The notes beneath the pieces are model-generated. The model was not told the origin of the DNA and did no database searches. It saw only the letters and a program-made list of their open reading frames with translations. From Affinundibacterium flavidum (GTDB taxonomy: Bacteria; Pseudomonadota; Gammaproteobacteria; Burkholderiales; Burkholderiaceae_D), in contig NZ_JACOGA010000019.1 in NCBI RefSeq assembly GCF_014284175.1, forward strand, positions 30,470-94,469: a stretch of 64,000 nucleotides of DNA, given 5' to 3'. Positions within the stretch are counted from its first letter, which is position 1. Every line of letters starts with the position of its first letter. Of this stretch, positions 44,424 to 53,447 are shown piece by piece. The position numbers and the translations under genes were made by a program.

Positions 44424-45476
44424 GTGATAGAAATCGCGCAGCTAGAAAAAGATTACCAAGTGCAGGGGCGAACGGTATCGGCGCTGAGGAATATCAATTT
44501 GCATATCGCTCAAGGTGAAATTTTTGGCATTATTGGGCGTTCCGGTGCAGGTAAAAGTACTTTGTTGCGTGCCTTAAATCTGTTAGAGCGTCCTACGAGT
44601 GGCGTGGTCAAAATTGAGGGTGAAGATATTACCCAATTTTCTGCGGTGCAATTACAAGCTTTGCGCCAACGCACGGGCATGGTGTTTCAGCACTTTAATT
44701 TGTTGAGTGCCAAGACTGTCGCACAAAATATTGCATTTCCACTCAAGTTGGCAGGCAAAATGACTGTTGCACAACGCACGGCGCGTGTGACGGAATTGTT
44801 TGAATTGGTGGGCTTGAATGAGCACGCTGACAAATACCCAGCGCAACTTTCGGGCGGACAAAAACAACGTGTGGGGATTGCCCGCGCCTTGGCGAATTAT
44901 CCGCATTTATTGCTCTGTGATGAAGCCACATCGGCGCTCGATCCTGAGACTACGCAATCGATCCTGCGCTTACTGTTAGACATTAATCAAAAATTAGGAT
45001 TGACGATAGTCTTGATCACGCATGAGATGCAAGTGATACGCAGTATTTGTGACCGGGTGGCAGTGATTGATGGCGGTGAGATTGTCGAAAGTGGCAATGT
45101 AGTCGAAGTATTTTTGCACCCGCGTCATACAGTAACGCAAAGCTTGGTTGCAGAAAATCAAGCCTTAGACTTGAACCTCTTACAAGAATTAGCACAACGT
45201 GGACGCACTTCGGAACACAGTTATTTACTGCGTCTGACCTATGTCGGCACGGCGACGCATGAGCCAATCTTGAGTCGTATCACCGCCCAGACGCAGGCCG
45301 ATATCACTATCTTGCAAGGTGTTATTGCGCGCATTAAAAATACCCCGTATGGACAACTGATTGTAGAAGTTTCTGGCGAGGAAGCTGAATTGGATAAGGT
45401 GCTGCAATTGTTCGGGCAGGCCGATATCCGGGTGGATGTTCTCAATGATTTATTGAAACAAACGTGGGGAGCCTGA
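44424..45476 (+). CDS. metN: methionine ABC transporter ATPase MetN
   Basis: ATPase subunit (350 aa) of the D-/L-methionine importer. The start is GTG 44424, with AAGGAA about 8-10 bases upstream. Motifs: Walker A GRSGAGKST, Q-loop MVFQHFNLL, signature LSGGQKQRVGIARAL, Walker B LLLCDEATSALDP, switch ITHEM. The C-terminal 95 residues form the NIL domain, which binds methionine and inhibits transport when it is abundant. It is the first gene of metNIQ. Confidence 0.95.
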   Translation: MIEIAQLEKDYQVQGRTVSALRNINLHIAQGEIFGIIGRSGAGKSTLLRALNLLERPTSGVVKIEGEDITQFSAVQLQALRQRTGMVFQHFNLLSAKTVAQNIAFPLKLAGKMTVAQRTARVTELFELVGLNEHADKYPAQLSGGQKQRVGIARALANYPHLLLCDEATSALDPETTQSILRLLLDINQKLGLTIVLITHEMQVIRSICDRVAVIDGGEIVESGNVVEVFLHPRHTVTQSLVAENQALDLNLLQELAQRGRTSEHSYLLRLTYVGTATHEPILSRITAQTQADITILQGVIARIKNTPYGQLIVEVSGEEAELDKVLQLFGQADIRVDVLNDLLKQTWGA

Positions 45477-45477
45477 T

Positions 45478-46137
45478 ATGGATTTTTCAGTGATTGAGTG
45501 GGAAGACATCTGGCAAGCGAGTTTCGATACTTTGACGATGACCGGTGCCTCATTGGTATTGACGATATTGTTGGGTTTGCCGTTAGGTGTTTTATTGTTT
45601 TTAACGAGTAAAAAACAATTGCTCGAACAACGTGGCATTTATGCGTTGTTGTCTTTCATTGTGAATATGTTGCGCTCAGTCCCCTTTATTATTTTACTGA
45701 TTGTACTGATCCCTTTTACCTTATTTTTAGTTGGCACTTCGCTAGGCGTAGCGGGGACGATTCCGCCTTTGGTCATAGGCACCACACCATTTTTCGCGCG
45801 CTTGGTCGAGAATGTTTTGCGCGATGTAGATAAAGGCATTATCGAAGCCTGTCAGGCGATGGGTGCGACGACTTCGCAGATTATTGTGCGTGCTCTTTTG
45901 CCCGAGGCTTTGCCTGGGCTGTTGGCAGCTACTACCGTGACGACAATTGCTCTGGTGTCCTATTCTGCGATGTCCGGTGTGATTGGCGGTGGTGGTCTAG
46001 GTGATCTTGCATTGCGCTTTGGGTATCAGCGATTTCAAACAGAAGTGATGATCGTGACAGTTGCGATTTTGGTCATTTTGGTACAGCTAATTCAATGGTT
46101 GGGCGACGTGTTGGTCGCGCATTTTACTCGTAAATAA
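45478..46137 (+). CDS. metI: methionine ABC transporter permease MetI
   Basis: Membrane permease (219 aa) with five or so transmembrane segments. The coupling helix EAA loop is EACQAMGATTSQIIVRALLP. Other conserved parts are MLRSVPFIILLIVLIPFT and SGVIGGGGLGDLALRFGYQRF. It starts 1 bp after the metN stop. Confidence 0.95.
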   Translation: MDFSVIEWEDIWQASFDTLTMTGASLVLTILLGLPLGVLLFLTSKKQLLEQRGIYALLSFIVNMLRSVPFIILLIVLIPFTLFLVGTSLGVAGTIPPLVIGTTPFFARLVENVLRDVDKGIIEACQAMGATTSQIIVRALLPEALPGLLAATTVTTIALVSYSAMSGVIGGGGLGDLALRFGYQRFQTEVMIVTVAILVILVQLIQWLGDVLVAHFTRK

Positions 46138-46158
46138 TTTAAGAAAAACCTCATTGCT

Positions 46159-46980
46159 ATGTTCTCTCATATTCAAACAAAAATTCAAAAAAAAATTCAA
46201 TATTCCCTATCTGTGCTCGCGATAGCTAGTCTATCTCTGGCGGGACTTGTGCATGCGCAAGACACCCTGACCATCGCCGCGAATCCTGTGCCACATGCAG
46301 AAATTTTGGAATTTGTGAAACCACAATTAGCCAAGCAAGGTGTGGTATTGAAGATCAAAGTCTTCACCGATTACATACAACCTGCAGTGCAAGTGAATGA
46401 GAAACATCTCGATGGCAATTACTATTTGACTCAGCCGTATCTGAATGAATTTAAAAAGAGCCACAAAAATGATTTGCAAGTGCCGCTGGTGAAAGTGCAT
46501 GTTGAGCCATTTGCCGGTTATTCGACTAAGTATAAAAAGCTCAGTGATTTGCCGAATGGCGCAACGATTGCGATCCCGAATGATCCTGCAAATTCTGGGC
46601 GGGCTTTGATCTTATTGGCGAAGCAGGGCGTGTTGAAATTGAAAGACATCAATAATATTTCTGCGACCAAAAAAGACATCATCGAGAACCCCAAAAATTT
46701 GAAATTCAAAGAATTAGAAGCGGCGACTTTGCCTCGTATTTTGGGGCAAGTGGATCTGGCTTTGATCAATACGAACTACGCGATTGAAGCTAAACTTAAT
46801 CCTTTAAAAGATTCATTATTTATTGAAGATGCTAACTCACCCTACGCGAATTTATTGGTGGCGCGTGATGATAATAAAAACAGCCCAGCATTTAAGAAAT
46901 TGGCCGCGGCCTTGAATTCACCAGAGGTAAGAAAGTTCATACAAGAACGCTATAAAGGCGCTGTGGTTCCTGCGTTTTAG
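46159..46980 (+). CDS. metQ: methionine-binding protein MetQ (NLPA family)
   Basis: Periplasmic methionine receptor (273 aa). The signal peptide is residues 1-33 (ends LVHAQ). No lipobox Cys is visible, so this copy seems to be soluble, unlike the lipoprotein MetQ of enterobacteria. NLPA motifs are present: ANPVPHAEILEFVKP, FTDYIQPAVQVNEKHLDGNY, GYSTKYKKLSDLPNGATIAI, NDPANSGRALILL. It is the third gene of metNIQ. Confidence 0.94.
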   Translation: MFSHIQTKIQKKIQYSLSVLAIASLSLAGLVHAQDTLTIAANPVPHAEILEFVKPQLAKQGVVLKIKVFTDYIQPAVQVNEKHLDGNYYLTQPYLNEFKKSHKNDLQVPLVKVHVEPFAGYSTKYKKLSDLPNGATIAIPNDPANSGRALILLAKQGVLKLKDINNISATKKDIIENPKNLKFKELEAATLPRILGQVDLALINTNYAIEAKLNPLKDSLFIEDANSPYANLLVARDDNKNSPAFKKLAAALNSPEVRKFIQERYKGAVVPAF

Positions 46981-47165
46981 CATGCGGTTTTTGTCAGGTA
47001 AAGGCGCTTCAATAATGATAAATGGTGAATAGTAGAGGTAACGCACAGCGTGGTGTGGCTGTTGTGAAGTGACGAGAGTTGCATTCACGTGATTTATCTC
47101 TTCATTTCATATTTTAGCCCTGATCATGAAGAAGCCAGAGTTATCTGGTGCGTTGCATCAATTGC

Positions 47166-47546
47166 CTAAGGCAAGGTTTTGATCGCAAATACATCACTAT
47201 CTTTTAGTAAGCAGCCTTTCGCTTTCAATTGCTTATTTAAGTCCAAAATTTCTGGTAAGGAGCTGGTTAAATAGCTGCGTTGTACTTTGAGAATCGCCTT
47301 GCTGGTTTCCTTAGGATCGACGCTGAGTAGCATTTGATCATCGCTGCGAAAAAGCTGACGACAAGCTTCTATCAGCTCGACATTCGTTGATTCCATCGTG
47401 AATTGGAATTGCATTCTTTGTGTTATCTGCGCATTGGCCTTGGGGGCAGAGCGAGTTAAAGAAATCCGGTCTTTTAAGCCCCAGATTTGTGTGCTGTAAT
47501 AGGCGATTCCGATTGCGCAGAGGATGATGATGAGTTTACGTGCCAT
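47166..47546 (-). CDS. small single-pass protein, unknown
   Basis: Protein of 126 aa with an N-terminal hydrophobic segment (residues 4-22, LIIILCAIGIAYYSTQIW) and a soluble rest of about 100 residues ending KGCLLKDSDVFAIKTLP. Two Cys (C63, C112) could form a disulphide outside the membrane. There is no known family match that I can name. It is alone, with no good ribosome site, but composition and length look like a real gene. Confidence 0.6.
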   Translation of the reverse strand: MARKLIIILCAIGIAYYSTQIWGLKDRISLTRSAPKANAQITQRMQFQFTMESTNVELIEACRQLFRSDDQMLLSVDPKETSKAILKVQRSYLTSSLPEILDLNKQLKAKGCLLKDSDVFAIKTLP

Positions 47547-47845
47547 TTTTCTAAGGTGAATTTTTTGGTCGATTTGTATTGAATGTGTTTAGCTTGTTTT
47601 GAATATATTCATACATTTTTGCAATGTAAAAAATGCTTGTTATCTAACTTCTCTAATTTGTCGATGACCTTGCTTCGAGCCATTGCTTACTATCGCTTAC
47701 TATCATTCCTGCCCATCTTTATGGCAGGAAACAAACGAAAAAAAGGAGTTTATCCGATTTTTGATAGATGACGGCATTCGAATTGGTGCATACTTAAATT
47801 ATTCCATGCTGGTATTTATTCCTTCTCTTCGTTTTGCAAATTGAT
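47547..47845. other. intergenic region left of the MITE
   Basis: About 300 bp, AT-rich, with no credible ORF or repeat. It has short direct repeats CTTACTATCG (about 47688-47705) only. Confidence 0.4.
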
Positions 47846-48195
47846 CTAGGGCCTGTTGACATATATTTTAGGCAAGCGTTTCACTCAAGACGCAGGATGG
47901 CAAGGCGCATCTCGCCGCTGTGGCTGGCCGCCCCAGCAAGAGATGCAACGCTGTCCATCGTGCGTTTTGAGCGAAACCCTTTGGGAATGGCTCAAATGGG
48001 CACATGGCGTTGTTGCAATCTGCTTATAGTGCCAGCACTGCCGCGCCGATTGCGGTGTAGTCAGGGTTTCGTGCAGCATGCTGCACGCTGACGTAACGAA
48101 GTTCTCTTACAAGGGAACTTTCCCATAGCGATAGCCTAGCCCTGTGCCCATTTGCGCGCATTCGCTTGCCTAAAATAGATGTCAACAGGCCCTAG
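47846..48195. mobile_element. 350-bp MITE with 33-bp terminal inverted repeats
   Basis: Terminal repeats 47846-47878 and 48163-48195 are inverted copies with one mismatch in 33; each begins CTAGGGCCTGTTGACAT at the outer edge. Inside, 47879-47900 and 47955-47976 form a second inverted pair (TTTCACTCAAGACGCAGG against TTTCGCTCAAAACGCACG), and AAATGGGCACA pairs with TGTGCCCATTT near 48144. There is no transposase ORF. The outer CTAG may be the duplicated target, as in IS5-type insertions. It ends 50 bp before a histidine kinase gene and may carry or replace that gene's promoter. Confidence 0.85.
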
Positions 48196-48245
48196 CAAGA
48201 ACTTCGTACGTCTGATGGATAGACGCCATGAATTAGGAGACCACG

Positions 48246-49607
48246 ATGTCGGAAGAATCCTCAGCCGATTTTAGCAGTCCGTCTGATTCTGATCCCATTG
48301 ATCTGCTCACTGTCGATGAGCTCAGAGCACAATTGCGTGCTATGACGGCGTGGCGTGCTCGCATTTTACAAGCCCTCGATCATCTGCAATCTGGTTTGGT
48401 GATGTATGGTCCTGATGATGTGCTGGTTTTTTGTAATCGGCGCTTCAAAGAAATTTATCCTGAGATCGCGGATGTCCTGAACCCCGGTACACCATATAGC
48501 GAAATTGCGCGTCAATTTTATCGCCGTGAATTTCATAAACGTACCGACCAAACCGAAGACGAATACGTGCACAAGCGCGTGACGCAACATTTGCATCCAG
48601 ATGAATGTGATGATGAATATTTGATGGCTCCTGGCTCGTGGATATTAGCATCCGACAGAAAGACTTCAGATGGTGGCGTGATTGGTTTTCGCCTTGATAT
48701 TAGTGAGCGCAAAAGTGCTGAACAATTGCTGGCAGAAACAGAAATGCGGATGTTGACTGAGCTTGAGGGGAAGGTCGATGAACGCACGCAAGACTTGCAA
48801 TTGGCGAATCAGCATTTGGAGCAGGTGTTAGAAGACCTGCGTGGGGCGCAGCGGCAATTGGTACAGAGTGAAAAGTTAGCGTCGCTGGGTTTTTTAGTTG
48901 CTGGCGTTGCGCATGAAATTAATACGCCTATTGGTAATGCTTTGTTAGTCGGCACTTCTTTGCGTGAAGAGATAGATCAATTTGATCAACAGACGAAACA
49001 AAAACTCACCCGTAGTTTGCTCGACAAGCATGTGGACTTTATTATTCGAGGTAGTGATGTGCTGGTGTCGAATCTCAAGCGTTCGGCGCAGTTGGTGCAG
49101 GGCTTTAAGCAATTGGCATTAGACCGCGCGACTGAGCAGCAAAGAATTTTTGTCCTGGTTGAAGTCATAGACGAAGTGATGTTGGCCATGGCACCTATCT
49201 TAAGGCGCACACCGCATCAATTGCGTATTGAGGTTCCCCATGATTTGCAAATGCACAGCTATCCAGGGCCCTTAACCCAAATTATTGTGAACTTCATCAA
49301 TAATGCCTTGGTTCATGCTTTTGAAGGACAATCGTCAGGACATATGTGCCTGAGTGCCAAGTTGGTAGCGGATGACATGGTCGAGATTTTATTTAGCGAT
49401 GATGGTTGCGGTATGCCAGAAGAAGTGGCGAATCACGTATTTGATCCTTTTTTTACCACCAAATTGGGGCAGGGTGGCAATGGTCTTGGTATGCATATCG
49501 CCTATAACATCGCTACGCAACTATTGGGTGGTGAGATAAGGGTTGAGACGGCACTGGGGAAAGGAACTTGTTGGCGTCTTCAGATGCCAAGAGTGTTAGA
49601 AGTTTAA
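48246..49607 (+). CDS. soluble PAS sensor histidine kinase
   Basis: Cytoplasmic kinase (453 aa) with no membrane segment. PAS domain at about residues 38-155 (LDHLQSGLVMYGPDDVLVFC ... GFRLDISERKSAE), a coiled coil at about 158-210, a HisKA-like region with His in GVAHEINTPIGNA near residue 225, and an ATPase domain with N box IIVNFINNALVHAF, DDGCGMP, and GGNGLGMHIAYNIATQLLGG. No response regulator gene is adjacent, so its partner is elsewhere. Its start has a good site (TTAGGAGACC). Confidence 0.9.
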   Translation: MSEESSADFSSPSDSDPIDLLTVDELRAQLRAMTAWRARILQALDHLQSGLVMYGPDDVLVFCNRRFKEIYPEIADVLNPGTPYSEIARQFYRREFHKRTDQTEDEYVHKRVTQHLHPDECDDEYLMAPGSWILASDRKTSDGGVIGFRLDISERKSAEQLLAETEMRMLTELEGKVDERTQDLQLANQHLEQVLEDLRGAQRQLVQSEKLASLGFLVAGVAHEINTPIGNALLVGTSLREEIDQFDQQTKQKLTRSLLDKHVDFIIRGSDVLVSNLKRSAQLVQGFKQLALDRATEQQRIFVLVEVIDEVMLAMAPILRRTPHQLRIEVPHDLQMHSYPGPLTQIIVNFINNALVHAFEGQSSGHMCLSAKLVADDMVEILFSDDGCGMPEEVANHVFDPFFTTKLGQGGNGLGMHIAYNIATQLLGGEIRVETALGKGTCWRLQMPRVLEV

Positions 49608-49740
49608 GCCGAATTGTTGAATTAAATTTCAGAAAATGTCGATACTCACACCCGTTTTATGCGTGCGACGTGCAATGCTGTTGCGCTAGCCGCTATTCCT
49701 GATTTGGCAGAAATACCGGCTGCACTGCGAGAATGTTTCT

Positions 49741-50667
49741 TTACGCGACCGCCATATTAAATTGGCGCTGGTGCTGTTGGGTTTGAGCGCGGACACTGAC
49801 TTTCATATTATTTTGCAGTGAGTCAATTGATGCGCCGGTACGATATTGAAAGCTGACATCAATCACGTCGCCAGCGACCACATCGATCGGTGTTTTTAAT
49901 GGTAAAGCCATATAGTGATTTAACCAGTCGATTGTTGAATTGCTTCCCTGTACGATAGCCAAGACATTTTTTGTAATAAATCGAAGAGCACTGAGTTGAC
50001 CACTTTGTTCTATCGTCATTTGACCTTCCCAATTAATCCATAAATCATTGGTTTCCTGGAAGTCGATGATTTTATACAAGGCTGGTTGCGCGAGTTCGAC
50101 CGTATCAGCGGTAAATACGCCACCTAACTGAAATTGAATGATTGGCGCTTGGTAGCCAGAGAAATCATAACGCTGCTGCAAGGGTTGCACTGCCATCAAA
50201 ATTGCTTCTGGAATAAAGACGGGCATTGCATGTGTAGGGAATTTTTCGGCGTAACGTTTCTTGAAGTTTTCTATCACTTCAACTTGTTTTTCACGCAGCA
50301 TCGCAACATGGATCATTTCGCAAATGACGAAATCGACAGGCTCTGGTGGCAGATATTCAAACGCATCTGCATGGATGACTTCGACTCTATCGCCATGCTG
50401 ATTCATCGCTAATAAACGACGCGCCTCCGCCACCATATCAGGATTAAATTCTACGCAATAAACCTTGGCTGCGGATTGTGCGGCGAACCACGACAGCACG
50501 CCTGTGCCACCACCGAGTTCTAATACGCGCGCACCAGCAAACACTTGGTATTGAATCGCGGCTTTAAAATTATCCATGCGATTCGCATCCATCAACATAT
50601 TGTGATGGTATTGGAGTGGAATAAATTGGCCTAAATAGCAGCTCTCTGCTTCGCGTTCGACTAGCAT
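49741..50667 (-). CDS. PRMT-like SAM-dependent methyltransferase
   Basis: Class I methyltransferase (308 aa). The SAM-binding motif is ARVLELGGGTGVLSWFAAQ (about residues 46-64), acidic post-motif VYCVEFNPDMV. The next part, FVICEMIHVAMLREKQVEV, is placed like the double-E loop of protein arginine methyltransferases. The second half is a beta-rich domain (IDFQETNDLWINWEGQMTI) as in the PRMT barrel. The start has AAGGAAG at about 5 bases. The N-terminus (SCYLGQFIPLQYHHNMLMDA) is also PRMT-like. The target, protein or small molecule, is unknown. Confidence 0.8.
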   Translation of the reverse strand: MLVEREAESCYLGQFIPLQYHHNMLMDANRMDNFKAAIQYQVFAGARVLELGGGTGVLSWFAAQSAAKVYCVEFNPDMVAEARRLLAMNQHGDRVEVIHADAFEYLPPEPVDFVICEMIHVAMLREKQVEVIENFKKRYAEKFPTHAMPVFIPEAILMAVQPLQQRYDFSGYQAPIIQFQLGGVFTADTVELAQPALYKIIDFQETNDLWINWEGQMTIEQSGQLSALRFITKNVLAIVQGSNSTIDWLNHYMALPLKTPIDVVAGDVIDVSFQYRTGASIDSLQNNMKVSVRAQTQQHQRQFNMAVA

Positions 50668-50878
50668 AGTCTTCCTTCCATCTTATAAGTTGATATCGAA
50701 TGCTGGATTAATGAGGGCAGCGATCGATCCATTCAGGCGTCTGCAAGATGCTCGCCGATGTCAGGATTATCTAATTTCCTTCCAGAAACGAAGGGCAGAG
50801 TTGCGCGGTGTTTCTGTGTCAATTCGGGCTTTGGATGCGCAAATTGCTGTTATGAAATTCAAAATGCTAGATCAAGTG

Positions 50879-51394
50879 TTAATCATGATCCGGATCGGGG
50901 GAAATTTTCGCTGCATGTGTCGCGATCCACTGTATGACCGTTTCATTATCCTCAGCAATTCGACTGCCGATATCGCGAAACCCCGCTTTCTTCACGGTCG
51001 CAATCGACGCAATATTGTCTGGCAAAATTTCTGCCAGCACCTCAATAGCACCGTGGTGGAAGGCTAATTCCAATAGCGCATTGACTGCCGCACTGGCGAT
51101 GCCTTGTCGGCGGTGTTCGGCAGCGATGCCGTAGCCAATTTCAACTCGCCCATTTTGTGGTGTACTCTTAAAGCCACAACCGCCCACGATGCGTTGATCA
51201 GAGGTGCGCACGATAATAAAACTACTGCACCAGAATACCGATTGTCCATCGTCCAATAGTTTCAAGGCGCGTGCAGCAACAAAGTAAGGTGGTAGTGCAC
51301 CAGGTGCCGCACGTGCTGCGAATTCTGTAGGCACTTGTGAAGCCGCGAGCGCTTGTAGTTGCTCGTAGCTGAGTGATTGAAGTGTATAAGACAT
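50879..51394 (-). CDS. GNAT family N-acetyltransferase (RimJ-like)
   Basis: Acetyl-CoA-dependent acetyltransferase of 171 aa from the ATG at 51394 (MSYTLQSLSYEQLQAL). The motif A region is IGYGIAAEHRRQGIASAAVN, with the Q/RxxGx pyrophosphate loop, followed by VLAEILPDNIASIATVKKAG, typical of RimJ/RimL relatives. It starts 12 bases after the stop of the upstream hydrolase gene. The substrate cannot be inferred. Confidence 0.87.
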   Translation of the reverse strand: MSYTLQSLSYEQLQALAASQVPTEFAARAAPGALPPYFVAARALKLLDDGQSVFWCSSFIIVRTSDQRIVGGCGFKSTPQNGRVEIGYGIAAEHRRQGIASAAVNALLELAFHHGAIEVLAEILPDNIASIATVKKAGFRDIGSRIAEDNETVIQWIATHAAKISPDPDHD

Positions 51395-51405
51395 TTGCGT
51401 GTTGA

Positions 51406-52176
51406 TTACTCTGCCGCCGGACATGATTTGCCGACCAGGAATTGTTGTAAATCGATTAGTAGCTTTTCTTTGATTCGTGCGGGACCATTGTTATCCAGAT
51501 CGCCATGTTTGGTGTTCTTCATTTTTTGCACGCAAACAAATTCACTTGATTGGTCAGGTACTACACCTGGATCTGGCAAGAATTCATCGGCGCGAAACGT
51601 CAATACGCGGGTAGGGCCCGTGCGTGGTAGGGCGACGCGGCGGTGATCGAGTGTGATTAGCGTGTTGACTATGGCTGGTGATTGATTGGCTAGTCGGCTG
51701 GAAATGTCGCCACCATTGGAATGACCGAGTAAGGTGACCTGAGACCAATCATATTGAGGGTAACGTGCACTCAGGGTTTGAATCGCGTAGCGGATATTTA
51801 ATACACCTGATTCCCAATACGGAGTACGTACTTGTTGCAAATCGCCGGTCTTGGGGATCGGTACATCGGTCGGCAATTGGTTATCGATTTCTACGACTAG
51901 ATAACCAAGTTGATTTAGTTTATTGCTTAAGAAACGGTATTGATTTGCCGTGCTTCCATAGCCTGGACTAATGAAGGCAACTGGACAGCGGGCGTTGTGG
52001 CAAAGTGTGGTTCCTACAGGCGTAAAGACACTGACCGGAATATCTCTGGCGCGACTGCTGTCATGTAAAACCTCAGTGAGAATTTCTTGGTGTGTTGTGG
52101 TGATCTGGCAAGCGCTGAACGCAAGAGTAATTAAAAGTAGGATGCTGAAGCTGAATAGTCTGAAGAGGCGTTTCAT
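51406..52176 (-). CDS. lipoprotein alpha/beta hydrolase
   Basis: Alpha/beta hydrolase (256 aa) with a lipobox (FSAC, Cys23), so likely anchored to a membrane. The nucleophile elbow is LLGHSNGGD. An oxyanion-region Gly motif FISPGYGSTANQ and the likely acid Asp in TFRADEFLPDP and His in KHGDLDNN complete a possible triad. It has some likeness to lipase/chlorophyllase-type hydrolases. The ATG at 52176 fits the signal better than 52188. It precedes the GNAT gene. Confidence 0.8.
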   Translation of the reverse strand: MKRLFRLFSFSILLLITLAFSACQITTTHQEILTEVLHDSSRARDIPVSVFTPVGTTLCHNARCPVAFISPGYGSTANQYRFLSNKLNQLGYLVVEIDNQLPTDVPIPKTGDLQQVRTPYWESGVLNIRYAIQTLSARYPQYDWSQVTLLGHSNGGDISSRLANQSPAIVNTLITLDHRRVALPRTGPTRVLTFRADEFLPDPGVVPDQSSEFVCVQKMKNTKHGDLDNNGPARIKEKLLIDLQQFLVGKSCPAAE

Positions 52177-52243
52177 GTAGCAAATCAAAGATAGGCAAAG
52201 GTCATATTATGTTTTATTAAGTTGTCGCTGTGCGAATTCTCAG

Positions 52244-52271
52244 AAAAAAAGGGCAGAATAATTCTGCCCTT
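52244..52271 (-). terminator. terminator of the EamA transporter gene
   Basis: Palindromic stem GGGCAGAAT (52251-52259) and ATTCTGCCC (52261-52269) with a T run of 7 on the minus strand. It follows the tandem repeat in the 3' untranslated part of the transporter mRNA. Confidence 0.88.
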
Positions 52272-52334
52272 GTTGATGTTCACTTATGTTGCAGTCAAGC
52301 GTCTTGTGGCGCAATCAAACAAGTACTTAGTCAC

Positions 52335-52418
52335 GCGCTCAGGTACGCACTCAGGTACGCGCTCAGGTACGCACTCAGGTACGCACTCAGGTACGCACTC
52401 AGGTACGCGCTCAGGCAC
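52335..52418. repeat. 12-bp tandem repeat, 7 units
   Basis: Unit GC(G/A)CTCAGGTAC repeated seven times, with the last unit ending GGCAC. It lies in the 3' untranslated region of the EamA gene, overlapping its last codons. The unit is 12 bp, so a hidden four-residue repeat (SGTH/SGTR) appears in one plus frame, but no gene is convincing there. Confidence 0.9.
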
Positions 52419-53298
52419 TCAAAAATGCAGGTTTCTTCAATATTCCCAGAGACATGGCGGTCGCTAGCAATACGACGGCGATGCCAGTGATAATGCCGGT
52501 CGTGATGGGTTCACCCAGTAACAACCATGCCCAGATTGAAGCCGTAGCCGGTACCAAGAAGGTGACAGTCACTGCTTTGCTTGCGCCTTCAGTTGAGATT
52601 AAATGAAAGAACAAACCATACGCGACACCAGTACAAACTACGCCGAGTATGACCACTGACAGTAGTGCAGATGCTGTGCCATGTTCGATAGCATGTGGCA
52701 CAGAAGGTAACGCAAATGGCAATAAGGCGAGCGCCGCGGCGAATTGACTACCAGCGGCAGTGGCCAAGGAGGGAATTTCTTTGGCGTGCATACGAGTGTA
52801 AGTCGCTGCGAATCCGTAATTGATCGCAGCACCCATGCCCGCTAACACGCCGCCGATGACTTGTGGTGTCACGGTGGTTGGGCCTATGCCGACTAAGATC
52901 GCGACGCCGACCAAGCCCAATAAGAATGCGGTAATGCGCAGTGCGCTCAGTCGTTCTGCCAATAACAAAAATCCAAATACAGCCGTAAAAATCGGTGCCA
53001 ATGAATTCATAGTTGCCATGTAGGCGGACGGAATATAGAGCGCCGACCAGGCAAACAAGCTAAATGGAATGGCCGTATTCGTCACACCAATGATGAAGTA
53101 AGTCTTCGCATTGCGGCGCCATGCAAAGTCGATGCCCATTTTGCGTGCAAATAAATATAAGGCCAGCGCACCCAAAGACGCGCGCCCGAAAGTTGTCAGT
53201 ATGGGACCAAAAACAGGGGCAGCAATACGCATCAACATGAAGCTGGTGCCCCAGATTAAGCCGAGTATGAGAAGTCTGGTGAGATTGGCGGTAGACAT
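52411..53298 (-). CDS. EamA/DMT-family transporter
   Basis: Ten-helix inner-membrane exporter (295 aa) of the drug/metabolite transporter superfamily, with two EamA domains (about residues 5-137 and 149-285). Both halves show the family pattern (LILGLIWGTSFMLMRIA at the first helix; GGVLAGMGAAINYGFAATY at the start of the second half). It is divergent from a LysR gene, which likely controls it. The substrate is unknown. Confidence 0.88.
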   Translation of the reverse strand: MSTANLTRLLILGLIWGTSFMLMRIAAPVFGPILTTFGRASLGALALYLFARKMGIDFAWRRNAKTYFIIGVTNTAIPFSLFAWSALYIPSAYMATMNSLAPIFTAVFGFLLLAERLSALRITAFLLGLVGVAILVGIGPTTVTPQVIGGVLAGMGAAINYGFAATYTRMHAKEIPSLATAAGSQFAAALALLPFALPSVPHAIEHGTASALLSVVILGVVCTGVAYGLFFHLISTEGASKAVTVTFLVPATASIWAWLLLGEPITTGIITGIAVVLLATAMSLGILKKPAFLSA

Positions 53299-53447
53299 GG
53301 CGGTTTTCTTTGCGTGGTGAGTGAAACGATGAAATAAGCAATAAATTCACTTGCTGAGGTTGCTATCGTAGCTATCGTAGCGAGCGTTAAGCTAAAAAGC
53401 GAACGATACTTATTGACATCTGCTGTAAGAAAATCTAACAATACAGT

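Noticed and set aside
47834..48091. ORF inside the MITE as a transposase fragment
   Set aside because: Both strands give short frames through inverted repeats, with no DDE or other transposase motif.
52335..52418. CRISPR array
   Set aside because: The unit is 12 bp with no unique spacers and no cas genes in the window.
52222..52490. Plus-strand frames coding repeated SGTH/SGTR or ALRY units
   Set aside because: They come from the 12-bp repeat, have no ribosome site and lie opposite the EamA gene end; treated as non-coding.
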